64,000 bases of DNA from Pseudomonas fluorescens (GCF_000802965.1 NZ_JSAK01000008.1:161189-225188); one strand, 5' to 3'; shown: positions 17,404 through 27,661, numbered from the stretch's first letter. Made by a program: numbers and translations. The notes: a model not told the origin generated them from the sequence alone.

Positions 17404-18876
17404 ATGGCCCGTTTCGAATTGCAAAAACTCTACATCGATGGCGGTTACTCTGACGCTGGCAGCGATGCCACCTTCGAAGCCATCAACCCGGCTAACGGTG
17501 AAGTCCTCGCAAAAGTACAACGTGCGACCAAGGAAGACGTTGAGCGCGCTGTGGTCAGCGCCGAAAAGGGCCAGAAAATCTGGGCCGCGATGACTGCCAT
17601 GGAGCGTTCGCGCATCCTGCGTCGTGCCGTGGACATCCTGCGCGAGCGCAACGATGAACTGGCCGCCCTGGAAACCCTGGACACCGGCAAGTCGTACTCC
17701 GAAACCCGTTACGTCGACATCGTTACCGGCGCTGACGTGCTGGAATACTACGCAGGCCTGGTGCCAGCCATCGAAGGCGAGCAGATTCCGCTGCGTACCA
17801 CGTCGTTCGTCTACACCCGTCGCGAGCCACTGGGCGTCGTCGCGGGTATCGGCGCGTGGAACTACCCGATCCAGATCGCCCTGTGGAAATCCGCTCCGGC
17901 CCTGGCGGCCGGTAACGCGATGATCTTCAAGCCAAGTGAAGTCACCTCGCTGACCACTCTGAAACTGGCCGAGATCTACACCGAAGCCGGCCTGCCAGCG
18001 GGCGTGTTCAACGTCCTGACCGGCAGCGGCCGTGAAGTCGGCACCTGGCTGACCGAGCACCCGCGCATCGAGAAAGTTTCGTTCACCGGCGGCACCGACA
18101 CCGGCAAGAAAGTCATGGCCAGCGCTTCGAGCTCTTCGCTCAAGGACGTGACCATGGAACTGGGCGGCAAGTCGCCGCTGATCATCTGCGACGACGCCGA
18201 CCTCGATCGCGCCGCCGACACCGCGATGATGGCCAACTTCTACAGCTCCGGCCAGGTCTGCACCAACGGCACTCGTGTGTTCGTACCGGCGCACTTGAAA
18301 GCCGCTTTCGAAGCGAAGATTGCCGAGCGCGTCGCACGCATCCGCATCGGCAACCCGGAAGACGAAAACACCAACTTCGGTCCGCTGGTGAGCTTCGCCC
18401 ACATGGAAAGCGTGCTGGGCTACATCGCCAAGGGCAAGGAAGAAGGCGCCCGCCTGCTGTGCGGCGGCCAGCGCCTGACTGACGGCGAATTCGCCAAGGG
18501 CGCGTTTGTCGCGCCGACCGTGTTCACCGACTGCACCGACGACATGACCATCGTCCGTGAAGAAATCTTTGGCCCGGTGATGGCGATCCTGTCGTACGAA
18601 ACCGAAGAAGAAGTGATCCGCCGCGCCAACGACACCGACTTCGGCCTGGCCGCCGGTATCGTCACCAAGGACCTGAACCGCGCCCACCGCGTGATTCATC
18701 AGCTGGAAGCCGGTATCTGCTGGATCAACGCCTGGGGCGAATCCGACGCGAAAATGCCGGTCGGTGGCTACAAGCAGTCGGGTGTCGGCCGTGAGAACGG
18801 CATCAGCTCGCTGAACAACTTCACCCGCATCAAATCGGTACAGGTCGAGCTGGGCGATTACGTCTCGGTGTTCTAA
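17404..18876 (+). CDS. betB: Betaine aldehyde dehydrogenase
   Basis: The 490-residue aldehyde dehydrogenase oxidises betaine aldehyde to glycine betaine with NAD(P)+. The catalytic Cys lies in [17 protein letters not shown] and the general-base Glu in [11 protein letters not shown]. Start ATG 17404 follows GAGGACTTT. The length equals that of P. aeruginosa BetB. It sits 62 nt after betI. Confidence 0.95.
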   Translation: MARFELQKLYIDGGYSDAGSDATFEAINPANGEVLAKVQRATKEDVERAVVSAEKGQKIWAAMTAMERSRILRRAVDILRERNDELAALETLDTGKSYSETRYVDIVTGADVLEYYAGLVPAIEGEQIPLRTTSFVYTRREPLGVVAGIGAWNYPIQIALWKSAPALAAGNAMIFKPSEVTSLTTLKLAEIYTEAGLPAGVFNVLTGSGREVGTWLTEHPRIEKVSFTGGTDTGKKVMASASSSSLKDVTMELGGKSPLIICDDADLDRAADTAMMANFYSSGQVCTNGTRVFVPAHLKAAFEAKIAERVARIRIGNPEDENTNFGPLVSFAHMESVLGYIAKGKEEGARLLCGGQRLTDGEFAKGAFVAPTVFTDCTDDMTIVREEIFGPVMAILSYETEEEVIRRANDTDFGLAAGIVTKDLNRAHRVIHQLEAGICWINAWGESDAKMPVGGYKQSGVGRENGISSLNNFTRIKSVQVELGDYVSVF

Positions 18877-18909
18877 GACCCGAGACTTGTATTGCTTGCC
18901 AGGCCTTCA

Positions 18910-18998
18910 TCGCTGGCAAGCCAGCTCCCACAGGTTTGGTGTCGCCCACTAAATCTGTGGCAGCCCCCAATCCTTGTGGGAGCTGGCTTGCCAGCGAT
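18910..18998. repeat. REP inverted pair (CGCTGGCAAGCCAGCTCCCA type)
   Basis: Facing copies of TCGCTGGCAAGCCAGCTCCC lie inside the bet operon between betB and betA. Confidence 0.88.
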
Positions 18999-19056
18999 TC
19001 GAGTGCGCAGCACTCGCCCAGGCCCGACCTGAACACTTTCAAAGAGGGTGCATTCA

Positions 19057-20760
19057 ATGTCCCAAGAATTCGATTACATCATCATCGGTGCCGGCTCTGC
19101 CGGTAACACCCTGGCGACCCGTCTGACTGAAGACGCCGGCGTCACTGTCCTGCTGCTCGAAGCCGGTGGCCCTGACTACCGTTTCGACTTCCGCACACAA
19201 ATGCCGGCGGCGCTGGCGTTCCCACTGCAAGGTCGTCGCTACAACTGGGCCTACGAAACCGACGCCGAGCCGCACATGGACGGTCGCCGGATGGAATGCG
19301 GTCGCGGCAAGGGCCTCGGCGGTTCTTCGCTGATTAACGGTATGTGCTACATCCGTGGTAACGCCATGGACTACGACGGTTGGGCGAAACTGCCAGGCCT
19401 GGAAGACTGGTCCTACCTGGACTGCTTGCCGTATTTCCGCAAAGCGGAAACCCGCGACATCGGTCCGAACGACTACCACGGTGGCGACGGCCCGGTCAGC
19501 GTGACCACGCCAAAAGCCGGTAACAACCCACTGTTCCACGCCATGGTTGAAGCGGGCGTGCAGGCGGGTTATCCGCGCACCGAAGACTTGAACGGTTACC
19601 AGCAAGAAGGCTTCGGTCCGATGGACCGCACCGTGACGCCGAACGGCCGTCGTGCTTCCACGGCTCGCGGTTACCTCGACGTGGCCAAAAAGCGTTCGAC
19701 CCTGACCATCGTCACCCACGCCCTGACCGACAAGATCCTGTTCGACGGCAAGCGTGCGGTCGGCGTGCGTTACCTGGTCGGCGACGCTGAAGAGCGCGTT
19801 GAAGCCAAAGCGCGCAAGGAAGTGCTGCTGTGCTCCGGCGCCATCGCGTCGCCGCAGATCCTGCAACGCTCCGGCGTCGGCCCCGCCGAACTGCTGAACA
19901 AGCTCGATATTCCAGTGGTCCACGACCTGCCGGGCGTCGGTGAAAACCTGCAGGACCACCTTGAGCTGTACCTGCAATACGCTTGCACCCAACCGGTTTC
20001 CCTGTACCCGTCGCTGCTCTGGTACAACCAGCCGGCCATCGGTGCCGAGTGGCTGTTCAACGGCACCGGCATCGGCGCCAGCAACCAGTTCGAGGCCGGC
20101 GGTTTCATCCGTACTCGCGAAGAGTTCGAATGGCCGAACATCCAGTACCACTTCCTGCCGGTGGCGATTAACTACAACGGCAGCAACGGTGTGAAAGAGC
20201 ACGGTTTCCAGGCGCACATGGGCTCCATGCGCTCGCCAAGCCGCGGGCGCATCCAGGCCAAGTCGAAAGACCCGCGCCAGCACCCGAGCATCCTGTTCAA
20301 CTACATGGCCACCGAGCAGGACTGGCAGGAATTCCGCGACGGCATCCGCCTGACCCGTGAAATCATGCAGCAGCCGGCACTGGACGCTTTCCGTGGTCGC
20401 GAAATCAGCCCGGGCATCGACGTGCAAACCGATGAGCAGCTGGACAAGTTCATCCGCGAACACGCCGAAACCGCGTTCCACCCGTCCTGCTCGTGCAAGA
20501 TGGGCACCGACGAGATGGCCGTGGTCGATGGCGAAGGTCGCGTGCATGGCATGCAAGGCCTGCGCGTGGTCGACGCCTCGATCATGCCGATCATCACCAC
20601 CGGCAACCTGAATGCACCAACGATCATGATCGCCGAGAAAATCGCCGACAAGATCCGTGGCCGCCAGCCGTTGCCGCGCAGCACTGCTACGTACTATGTG
20701 GCGGGTGAAGCGCCGGTTAAGGGCAAGCCAATGCGGGAAGTGAGCCAGATCGCTCCGTAA
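19057..20760 (+). CDS. betA: Choline dehydrogenase
   Basis: The 567-residue GMC-family flavoprotein oxidises choline to betaine aldehyde at the membrane. The FAD motif [18 protein letters not shown] is N-terminal. The catalytic His region reads [12 protein letters not shown], and the C-terminal GMC signature is [28 protein letters not shown] 19057 has AAAGAGGG 8 nt upstream; the earlier in-frame GTG is not supported. A strong terminator follows. Confidence 0.95.
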   Translation: MSQEFDYIIIGAGSAGNTLATRLTEDAGVTVLLLEAGGPDYRFDFRTQMPAALAFPLQGRRYNWAYETDAEPHMDGRRMECGRGKGLGGSSLINGMCYIRGNAMDYDGWAKLPGLEDWSYLDCLPYFRKAETRDIGPNDYHGGDGPVSVTTPKAGNNPLFHAMVEAGVQAGYPRTEDLNGYQQEGFGPMDRTVTPNGRRASTARGYLDVAKKRSTLTIVTHALTDKILFDGKRAVGVRYLVGDAEERVEAKARKEVLLCSGAIASPQILQRSGVGPAELLNKLDIPVVHDLPGVGENLQDHLELYLQYACTQPVSLYPSLLWYNQPAIGAEWLFNGTGIGASNQFEAGGFIRTREEFEWPNIQYHFLPVAINYNGSNGVKEHGFQAHMGSMRSPSRGRIQAKSKDPRQHPSILFNYMATEQDWQEFRDGIRLTREIMQQPALDAFRGREISPGIDVQTDEQLDKFIREHAETAFHPSCSCKMGTDEMAVVDGEGRVHGMQGLRVVDASIMPIITTGNLNAPTIMIAEKIADKIRGRQPLPRSTATYYVAGEAPVKGKPMREVSQIAP

Positions 20761-20780
20761 CGGCTCTCGCAATTGATTCA

Positions 20781-20819
20781 AAAAAAACCGTCAACCTTTC
20801 CGGGTTGACGGTTTTTTTT
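20781..20819 (+). terminator. Intrinsic terminator of betIBA
   Basis: AAAACCGTCAACC pairs with GGTTGACGGTTTT over a short loop, followed by eight T. It marks the end of the bet operon; base composition becomes clearly more AT-rich after it. Confidence 0.9.
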
Positions 20820-20990
20820 GGCTAATTCAAGCTGCTTACAACAAACAACAACACTCGCACCAAGCAACTAAAAACATCTATTACTCGAAACAAAATTCGT
20901 TACACATACACTCACACTAACTTAGAAACCTCCATTAATATTCGCGTCCAGTTCAAACAGGACTCGAGCAACTTAAATGGAGAAAAAAAT

Positions 20991-21137
20991 ATGCTCAACA
21001 CGGAGTTTGCAAAAAAACCAAGTTACTTCAGAGACAAAATATCCGAAGAACAAGCGATCACCTTGGACTTCAGCTATATGGTGGGCGTTGTTGAGTCCTG
21101 GTGGAAAAAAACAACCAATACGACACGCACATCTTAA
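20991..21137 (+). CDS. Probable 5' segment of the oxygenase gene, out of frame with the rest
   Basis: This 48-residue frame opens MLNTEFAKKPSYFRDKISEE and has GGAG 8 nt before its ATG, which the downstream frame lacks. At a run of seven A (21105-21111) a shift to the -1 frame would join it to the oxygenase frame as ...SWWKK-NNQYD. The joined product would be about 330 residues, the usual size for AsnO/VioC-type oxygenases. So this is most likely the true gene start, separated by a one-base loss, a sequencing error, or frameshifting. Confidence 0.6.
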   Translation: MLNTEFAKKPSYFRDKISEEQAITLDFSYMVGVVESWWKKTTNTTRTS

Positions 21138-21982
21138 AAACACAGCTAGTTAACCTTTTTCTAACTTATCTGCGCACGGAAGATACCGTCTACTTCGACA
21201 AAGTGGGGCTGGCTAACGGATGCGCGGCCGTCCGTATTAAAAATGTATTCAACCTGGACTCGCCAAAACTTGCTTTAACCGTGCACGAGGCTCTGTCTGA
21301 CCTGTTTTACCTCACTGACATCAAATACGAATACGAAGAACACAAAGCACTGTATCTCAAACCCTCCGCGGAAATACATCGGGAGTGGGGCAATGGTCAT
21401 GGCGATATCACACCGCATTCTGATGACTTATATGAAGAGCTGAATGTTGATTTTCTGGCCCTGACTGTTTGCAGGGACGTCACGAAAACTCCCACCGCCT
21501 ATTATTTCCCAGCTGATCTATTGCGTGATTTAAACGACGACGATATACGCGAGTTATTGACGATGCAGGCAACGTTCATTTCCGGTAAAAACGTCAGCGG
21601 CTTAAAAAAACGAGTCCGTCGCGTAGTTGAATATTCCGAAATCTACGGTTTTCTTTTTTCGCTGGATTTCCGAATTGATACAGAGAACGGTGAGCGGATG
21701 CGCGCTGAAAATGGTGGCCAGCACGTCCTGGACAAAATCCGCGCTGGCCTGCCAAACGCCAAACACAACGTTTCGACAGCTGAAACCGGTACGTTCCTTA
21801 TCGTAGCCAACCACAAGATACTGCATGCACGCCCGATGCTGAATATCGATACCAACGAAGCTCGGGAACAAGCGCAACACTCGACATTCAATACAACGCC
21901 TCGATTGTTGTTTCGAAGCAAGGGCCCTAGAAAGCAATATTTCCCGCTGGATGAAACATTCTCAACCCGAGAGGCCCATTGA
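21101..21982 (+). CDS. Fe(II)/2-oxoglutarate oxygenase, AsnO/VioC-like (TauD superfamily)
   Basis: The main frame has 293 residues from GTG 21101, with no ribosome site there. The iron triad is H106-S107-D108 (ITPHSDDLYEELNVDFLAL) with distal H242 (NHKILHARPML), and R268 (TPRLLFR) suits 2-oxoglutarate binding. The HxD region followed by FLALTVCRD resembles free-amino-acid hydroxylases such as AsnO and VioC rather than TauD itself. The stop overlaps the AzlC gene by 1 nt (TGATG), so the three genes form one unit. The substrate is unknown; an amino acid that is then exported by AzlCD is the simplest reading. Codon use is more AT-rich than its neighbours, a sign of transfer. Confidence 0.75.
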   Translation: MEKNNQYDTHILKTQLVNLFLTYLRTEDTVYFDKVGLANGCAAVRIKNVFNLDSPKLALTVHEALSDLFYLTDIKYEYEEHKALYLKPSAEIHREWGNGHGDITPHSDDLYEELNVDFLALTVCRDVTKTPTAYYFPADLLRDLNDDDIRELLTMQATFISGKNVSGLKKRVRRVVEYSEIYGFLFSLDFRIDTENGERMRAENGGQHVLDKIRAGLPNAKHNVSTAETGTFLIVANHKILHARPMLNIDTNEAREQAQHSTFNTTPRLLFRSKGPRKQYFPLDETFSTREAH

Positions 21983-22698
21983 TGACGGCTACAGATACAT
22001 CCACTCGTCCCGTGGCCGTTGACGTCTTTATTGAAGGTGCACGGGATGCAATCACCTTTGGTGTCGCGTTTATTTTTTTGTACCTATCGATAGGTATTTT
22101 AAGTGCAACGCAATCACTAACACTCAGCCAGACACTTGCAACGACACTTTTAATATTCTCCACCCCCCTGCAGTTTTTACTAATTCAAAGCTATAACGAT
22201 GGATGGATATTGCTTCCTGTCATCATGGCACTCAATGCTCGCTTTGTATTACTTTCCGCGACCCTTGCCCCCTATATAAGAAGCACTTCCACCACAAAAA
22301 CCATGGCCGCCTTGATTCTGATCACGCCTTCGATATTCACAGGGTGTGTTACTCGATTCAAGCAAAAATCCGATCACGCCTTCGCCTACATGATCGGCCT
22401 TGGCCTTCCCATTTTCGGTGTCTCAATCATCTGCACCTACATCGGCTTTATCACCGGTGCCAAACTCACCTCACCCGTCATCTATGCGGCGATGACTCTT
22501 CTATTGCCGCTGCAGTTTACCGCTTTGGCGGGCAAGCACTGGCCTCATTACCCGGAAGTATCGAGTTACTGGCTTGGCTTCATCGGTGCGCCACTACTGG
22601 TTTATCTGTTCAAGGACTACAGCATGCTCTGCACGCCTTTTATCATCGGCGGACTGATCGTCCTGATTGAAAACACTTACAAAAAAGAGGCGGCGTAG
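21982..22698 (+). CDS. azlC: AzlC-family amino-acid exporter, large subunit
   Basis: This 238-residue inner-membrane protein opens with the AzlC pattern FIEGARDAITFGVAFIFLYLSIG, followed by several hydrophobic helices and NARFVLLSATLAPY. AzlC with AzlD forms an exporter of branched-chain or related amino acids. ATG 21982 is used because it overlaps the oxygenase stop and GAGAGG lies upstream. Coupling to the oxygenase gene suggests export of a modified amino acid. Confidence 0.85.
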   Translation: MTATDTSTRPVAVDVFIEGARDAITFGVAFIFLYLSIGILSATQSLTLSQTLATTLLIFSTPLQFLLIQSYNDGWILLPVIMALNARFVLLSATLAPYIRSTSTTKTMAALILITPSIFTGCVTRFKQKSDHAFAYMIGLGLPIFGVSIICTYIGFITGAKLTSPVIYAAMTLLLPLQFTALAGKHWPHYPEVSSYWLGFIGAPLLVYLFKDYSMLCTPFIIGGLIVLIENTYKKEAA

Positions 22699-22702
22699 CT
22701 TC

Positions 22703-23047
22703 ATGACAATTTGGCTCCTTATTGCATTCTCCGCCGCAACCGCCTTCGCCTTTCGCGCCCTTCCCTTCGCCTTCAAGAACAGCACCGCACTCACGCAAAC
22801 CCAAGGTTCTTTTTATCGGTTTATCAGCTACAGCGCACAAGCAATGTTGGGAGTCATCATTTATGACACAGCGTTCAACAAAAGGGATGCTCTGACCCTG
22901 ATGCAGCAATTTGATACGCTGGATGCCCTGAAACTATTCTTGCTCGTCGGAACCTTCATCGCGGTCGCCAAAACAAGAAAAATCCTGCCTTCTTTTTTCG
23001 CCAGCCTAATCATTTATGTTGCTGCTTTCTTTTATCTGAACGGCTGA
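22703..23047 (+). CDS. azlD: AzlD-family amino-acid exporter, small subunit
   Basis: The 114-residue protein has four likely membrane helices (MTIWLLIAFSAATAFAFRALPFAF at the start; ALPF is the AzlD hallmark). ATG 22703 lies 4 nt after the azlC stop with GAGG upstream. It completes the AzlCD pair and ends the AT-rich cassette. Confidence 0.82.
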   Translation: MTIWLLIAFSAATAFAFRALPFAFKNSTALTQTQGSFYRFISYSAQAMLGVIIYDTAFNKRDALTLMQQFDTLDALKLFLLVGTFIAVAKTRKILPSFFASLIIYVAAFFYLNG

Positions 23048-23279
23048 ACGTGGCTCCCTGTACTGACGGCGGGATTGTTCGCGAGCAAGCTGCAATGGCT
23101 GCTCGCGAACTCAATCATCAGCCAACTCGTCATGCGCGCTCTCTATTTCGGAATCTTTTCCTCCATTGCTCCACCCTTGATCCTCCCCCCGCACAGGCCT
23201 AATCTAGCGCCACGCAATCGTTTCACCCCTCCCCTCGCAACACCGCTTCGCCGTCACTCCATACCAAGGAGGTTCCCGA

Positions 23280-24722
23280 ATGTTCGATTTCCACCCCCAG
23301 CTCAAGCAGCGTTTTGCTGCCTTGCGCACGGGCGCTGAATTCTTTTCCCTGCGTTATGTGCGCGAGTCCGGGCAGTACCTGTCGGTGCGCAAGAACGTCG
23401 CCGAACCGCCAAGCCTGAGCCGTGACGAAGGCGCGATGCTGACCGCGCGCGTCAACGGCGTCGAAGCCTATGCCGCGACCAACGACCTGTCGCAACAAGG
23501 CCTGCAGGCCGCGCTCGAACGGGCCGAACAGCAAGCACGCAAGCTCAAGCCCCACGCCTTGCTCGACCTGCGCGAGCAGGCCGTGTCGAGTGATCGCGCC
23601 GACTATTTCTCGCCGAACCTCGACCAGCCCTTCCCGTCCCTGAGTGATTGCTACCAGTTGCTCAGCACCGAATCCGCCGCCGTGCCCAAGGACGAGCGGC
23701 TGGTGAACTGGCAGGTGAGCATCGGTATCACTCATGTCGAGCAGATCTACCTCAACAGTGCCGGCGCCGAACTGCGTCAGGCCCAGCGCTTCGTCTTCCC
23801 CGGACTGGAGGTCACCGCCTACGACGGCAACGACAGCCAGACCCGAACGTTCGGCCGGGAAAACTTCGGCCAACAGGGTGGCTTTGATGTCATCAGCCGC
23901 TGCGGGCTGATTGGCGCAGGGGTAAAAATCGCCGATCAGGCGCTGCAATTGCTGCTGGCGCCGAACACTCCGCAAGGTCCTCGCGACCTGCTGCTGACGC
24001 CTGACCAGATGATCTTGCAGATCCACGAATCCATCGGCCATCCGCTGGAGCTGGACCGCATCCTCGGCGACGAGCGCAATTACGCCGGCACCAGTTTCGT
24101 CAAAGCCGAAGACTTCGGTCACCTGCAATACGGCTCGAAACTGCTCAACGTGACCTTCGACCCGGACATCCCCGAGCAGCTCGCCAGCTACGGCCATGAC
24201 GACGACGGCACGGCCGCCAGCAAACAATTCCTGATCCGCGAAGGCCTGTTGCTGCGCCCATTGGGCGGTGCGCTGTCGCAATTTCGCGCAGGGCTCGATG
24301 GCGTCGCCAACAGCCGCGCCTGCAGCTGGAACCGCCCGCCCATCGACCGCATGGCCAACCTGAATATCGAGCCCGGCGACCAATCGCTGGAGCAATTGAT
24401 CGGCAACATCGAGCACGGCATCTTGATGAGCACCAACCGTTCATGGTCCATCGACGATGCGCGCAACAAGTTCCAGTTCGGCTGCGAATGGGGCCAGTTG
24501 ATCGAGAACGGCGAACTCAAAGGCGTGGTGAAGAATCCGAATTACCGGGCGATTTCCGCGCAGTTCTGGAAGAACCTCAGCGCCGTCGGCGATGCCGGTA
24601 CCTTCAAGGTCCTCGGCACACCGAACTGTGGCAAGGGTGAACCGAATCAGGTGATCCGCGTCGGCCATGCTTCGCCGGCCTGCGTGTTCAGCAACGTGGA
24701 TGTATTTGGGGGAGACGCCTGA
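23280..24722 (+). CDS. TldD-like metalloprotease subunit (TldD/PmbA family)
   Basis: The 480-residue protein keeps the zinc motif HESIGH (H249, E250, H254) typical of the catalytic TldD subunit. TldD/TldE pairs act as a heterodimeric protease on unfolded or modified peptides, for example microcin B17 maturation. This pair is distinct from the tldD and pmbA genes found elsewhere in pseudomonads. Its partner follows with 1-nt overlap. Start ATG 23280 follows AGGAGGTT. Confidence 0.85.
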   Translation: MFDFHPQLKQRFAALRTGAEFFSLRYVRESGQYLSVRKNVAEPPSLSRDEGAMLTARVNGVEAYAATNDLSQQGLQAALERAEQQARKLKPHALLDLREQAVSSDRADYFSPNLDQPFPSLSDCYQLLSTESAAVPKDERLVNWQVSIGITHVEQIYLNSAGAELRQAQRFVFPGLEVTAYDGNDSQTRTFGRENFGQQGGFDVISRCGLIGAGVKIADQALQLLLAPNTPQGPRDLLLTPDQMILQIHESIGHPLELDRILGDERNYAGTSFVKAEDFGHLQYGSKLLNVTFDPDIPEQLASYGHDDDGTAASKQFLIREGLLLRPLGGALSQFRAGLDGVANSRACSWNRPPIDRMANLNIEPGDQSLEQLIGNIEHGILMSTNRSWSIDDARNKFQFGCEWGQLIENGELKGVVKNPNYRAISAQFWKNLSAVGDAGTFKVLGTPNCGKGEPNQVIRVGHASPACVFSNVDVFGGDA

Positions 24723-26059
24723 TGAGTACAGCAAAAACTCAGGCCGAGTCATTTAAGGCGTTGGTCGACGGGTTGCGCGAAGCCCTGCGCGAGCCGGAAC
24801 AATTCACCCTAAGCTACGCCGCCGAGTCGTCGGCCTTCGTGCGTTTCAACCATGCCAAGGTGCGTCAGGCCGGGCAAGTGCAGCAGGCGAGCATCGGTTT
24901 GAAACTGATCAATGCGGGTCGCCACGCCGACCTCGACATCACCCTCGCAGGCGACCCGCTAGTTGACCTTCAGCGCCTGGCCGAAGGCCTGCAACAGCTG
25001 CGCGAAACCTTGCCGCTGCTGCCGCAAGACCCGTACCTGCTGCTCAACTACAACGGCTGGAAAAACCAGAACGTGCAGGAGCATCCGCTGCCGGACACTG
25101 AACAAGTGGTCGGCGAAATCACCAGGGCTGCTGAAGGTCTCGATCTGGTCGGGTTCTATGCCGCCGGTCCTATCAGCCGTGGTTTCGCCAGTTCTTCCGG
25201 TGCATTCGGCTGGCATCAGGCCAACAGCTTCAACTTCGATTTCAGCCTGTTCCATGAAAACGGCCAGGCAGTGAAAGCCAGTTACGCCGGGCACGACTGG
25301 AGCAGCGAAGGCTTTGCCAAACGCTTCCAGCAGGCCCGCGAGCAACTTGAGTTTCTGGGTCGACCGCTGCGCACTTTGGCGCCGGGTCAGTACCGCGCCT
25401 ACCTCGCTCCGGCGGCGATGGAAGAAATCATGGGCATGCTGTGCTGGGGCGGTTTTTCCGCGCAGTCGATTGCCAGCAAAAGCAGTCCGTTGCAGAAGCT
25501 CTACGGTGGCGATCAGGCATTCAGCCCGCTGGTTTCGCTGGATGAAAAAGTCAGTGGCTCGCTGAGCCCGGCGTTTTCCGACGAAGGCTATCCGCGCAGT
25601 GATCTTGGGCTGATTGTCGAGGGCAAGGCCGGCGCGCAACTGGTCGGCTCACGCAGCGCCGCCGAATACGGTTTGACCGCCAACGGTGCCAGCGGCGGTG
25701 AGTCGCCAACAGCATTGAACATGCGGGCCGGGGATTTGCCAGAGGCAGACATTCTCAAACAGCTCGGCAGCGGTTTGTACATCAGCAACCTGTGGTACCT
25801 GAACTTCTCGGATCAACCGGCAGCACGTTTGACCGGCATGACGCGGTTTGCGACGTTCTGGGTCGAGAACGGCGAGATTCAGGCGCCGGTCAGCACCATG
25901 CGTTTCGATGACAGCGCGTTCAGCTTGCTGGGTTCGCAACTGGAAGCGTTGACCCAGGAGCGCGAGATGCTGTTGTCGGCGAGCACCTATAGCCAACGGG
26001 CGACGGCTTCTGCTTTGTTGCCGGGGGCGCTGGTCAGCAAACTAACCTTGACCCTGTAA
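24722..26059 (+). CDS. TldE/PmbA-like partner subunit
   Basis: The 445-residue TldD/PmbA-family protein has no HExxxH motif, so it is the non-catalytic TldE-type partner. Recognisable blocks are ISRGFASSSGAFGWHQ and the C-terminal GLYISNLWYLNFSDQPAARLTGMTRFATFWVENGEI. ATG 24722 overlaps the upstream stop by 1 nt, which implies paired translation. The substrate is unknown. Confidence 0.85.
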   Translation: MSTAKTQAESFKALVDGLREALREPEQFTLSYAAESSAFVRFNHAKVRQAGQVQQASIGLKLINAGRHADLDITLAGDPLVDLQRLAEGLQQLRETLPLLPQDPYLLLNYNGWKNQNVQEHPLPDTEQVVGEITRAAEGLDLVGFYAAGPISRGFASSSGAFGWHQANSFNFDFSLFHENGQAVKASYAGHDWSSEGFAKRFQQAREQLEFLGRPLRTLAPGQYRAYLAPAAMEEIMGMLCWGGFSAQSIASKSSPLQKLYGGDQAFSPLVSLDEKVSGSLSPAFSDEGYPRSDLGLIVEGKAGAQLVGSRSAAEYGLTANGASGGESPTALNMRAGDLPEADILKQLGSGLYISNLWYLNFSDQPAARLTGMTRFATFWVENGEIQAPVSTMRFDDSAFSLLGSQLEALTQEREMLLSASTYSQRATASALLPGALVSKLTLTL

Positions 26060-26068
26060 ACACAAGAC

Positions 26069-26205
26069 CCTGTGGCGAGGGAGCTTGCTCCCGCTGGGCT
26101 GCGAAGTAGCCCAAAACCGGCAACAGCGGAATATCAGACAGACCGCATTCGCTGGATTCACGACTGCTGCGCAGCCGAGCGGGAGCAAGCTCCCTCGCCA
26201 CAGGG
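26069..26205. repeat. REP inverted pair (GTGGCGAGGGAGCTTGCTCCCGC type)
   Basis: Facing copies of CTGTGGCGAGGGAGCTTGCT enclose about 90 nt between the TldE-like gene and the MFS gene. Confidence 0.88.
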
Positions 26206-26233
26206 ACCGAGCAATTTATGACTCAGAGGTCAC

Positions 26234-27661
26234 ATGCCCAACCGCCCGCCTCTCGATCCTGTCACCGCCCGCTGGGTGCCGTGGGTCGTCGCCATTGCCT
26301 TCTTCATGCAGTCCCTCGACGGGACCATCCTCAACACCGCCCTGCCGGCCATGGCCCGCGACCTGGCGGAAGACCCATTGCGCATGCAGGGCGTGATCAT
26401 CGCCTACATGCTCACGGTCGCGTTGTTGATCCCGGCTTCAGGCTGGATCGCTGACCGTTTCGGCACCAAGAAAATCTTCTTCGGCGCGATCCTGCTGTTC
26501 AGCCTCGGCTCATTGCTCTGTGCGCTCTCGGAAAGCTTGAGCATGCTGATCGGCGCCCGGGTGATCCAGGGCTTGGGCGGCGCTCTGATGCTGCCAGTCG
26601 GGCGACTCGTAGTGCTGCGCGCCTACCCGCGCTCGGAACTGGTGCGAATCATGGGCTTCATCACCATTCCCGGCCTCCTCGGCCCGTTGATCGGCCCGAC
26701 CATGGGCGGCTGGATGGTCGAGTATCTGACCTGGCACTGGATCTTCCTGATCAACTTGCCGGTCGGTGCGATCGGCTGCTACGCCGTGTGGAAATTCATC
26801 CCCGATCTGCGCGGCACCGAGCGCACCCGATTCGATAGCCTGGGTTTCGTGCTGTTCGGCGCGGCGATGATCCTGATTACCGTCGCCATGGAGGGCCTCG
26901 GCGAATTGCACCTGCCGCACCTGCGGGTGATGTTGTTGCTGTTCGGCGGCATGGCGTGTCTGGCGGCCTATTGGTTGCGCGCCGGGCATATCGAAAATCC
27001 ACTGTTCGCGCCGTCGTTGTTCAAGACGAGGACTTTTGCCGTCGGCATCCTCGGCAACCTGTTCGCCCGTTTGGGCAGCGGCGCCCTGCCGTTCCTCGTG
27101 CCGTTGCTGCTGCAAGTGGCGCTGGGTTATTCGCCGTCCCAGGCCGGGATGAGCATGCTGCCGCTGGCCGCTGCGGCGATGATCGCCAAGTGGGTGGCGC
27201 GGCCGCTGATCGAGCGCCTGGGCTACCGCATCGTGCTGACAGGCAACACCCTGGCGCTGGGGATCATGCTGGCGAGCATGGGCCTGGTCAGCGAGCAGAC
27301 GCCGTACTGGCTGCTGTTGTGCCTGCTGGCGATTCTTGGCGCGATCAACTCCTTGCAGTTCACCGCGATGAACACCGTGACCCTGATCGACCTTGACGAC
27401 GCCAGCGCCAGCAGCGGTAACAGTTTGCTGTCGGTGGTAGCGCAATTGTCTTTGAGTCTGGGGGTGGCCTGCGCCGGTGCGTTGCTCGGCGGATTCACCG
27501 CAGAGATCGGCAATGATGGCGTGGACACGGTTTTGGGCGCCTTCCAGCTGACATTTGTGACCGTGGGAATCATGGCGATGCTGGCTGCAACGATCTTCTC
27601 GCAGCTCTCAAAGAATGACGGACGGCGTGTTAAACGTCCGGAAGAGCACATAGAGCCTTAG
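26234..27661 (+). CDS. mdtD: MFS drug transporter, DHA2 family (MdtD-like)
   Basis: This 475-residue, 14-helix type transporter has motif A GWIADRFGTKKIF and the DHA2 stretch FFMQSLDGTILNTALPAMARDL. It most resembles MdtD, a multidrug or iron/citrate-linked efflux protein whose substrate is uncertain. ATG 26234 follows AGAGGTCAC. The gene stands alone, 57 nt before dbpA. Confidence 0.82.
   Translation: MPNRPPLDPVTARWVPWVVAIAFFMQSLDGTILNTALPAMARDLAEDPLRMQGVIIAYMLTVALLIPASGWIADRFGTKKIFFGAILLFSLGSLLCALSESLSMLIGARVIQGLGGALMLPVGRLVVLRAYPRSELVRIMGFITIPGLLGPLIGPTMGGWMVEYLTWHWIFLINLPVGAIGCYAVWKFIPDLRGTERTRFDSLGFVLFGAAMILITVAMEGLGELHLPHLRVMLLLFGGMACLAAYWLRAGHIENPLFAPSLFKTRTFAVGILGNLFARLGSGALPFLVPLLLQVALGYSPSQAGMSMLPLAAAAMIAKWVARPLIERLGYRIVLTGNTLALGIMLASMGLVSEQTPYWLLLCLLAILGAINSLQFTAMNTVTLIDLDDASASSGNSLLSVVAQLSLSLGVACAGALLGGFTAEIGNDGVDTVLGAFQLTFVTVGIMAMLAATIFSQLSKNDGRRVKRPEEHIEP

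Noticed and set aside
19054..20781. 575-residue frame antisense to betA
   Set aside because: Shadow of a GMC-family gene with all motifs present on the plus strand.
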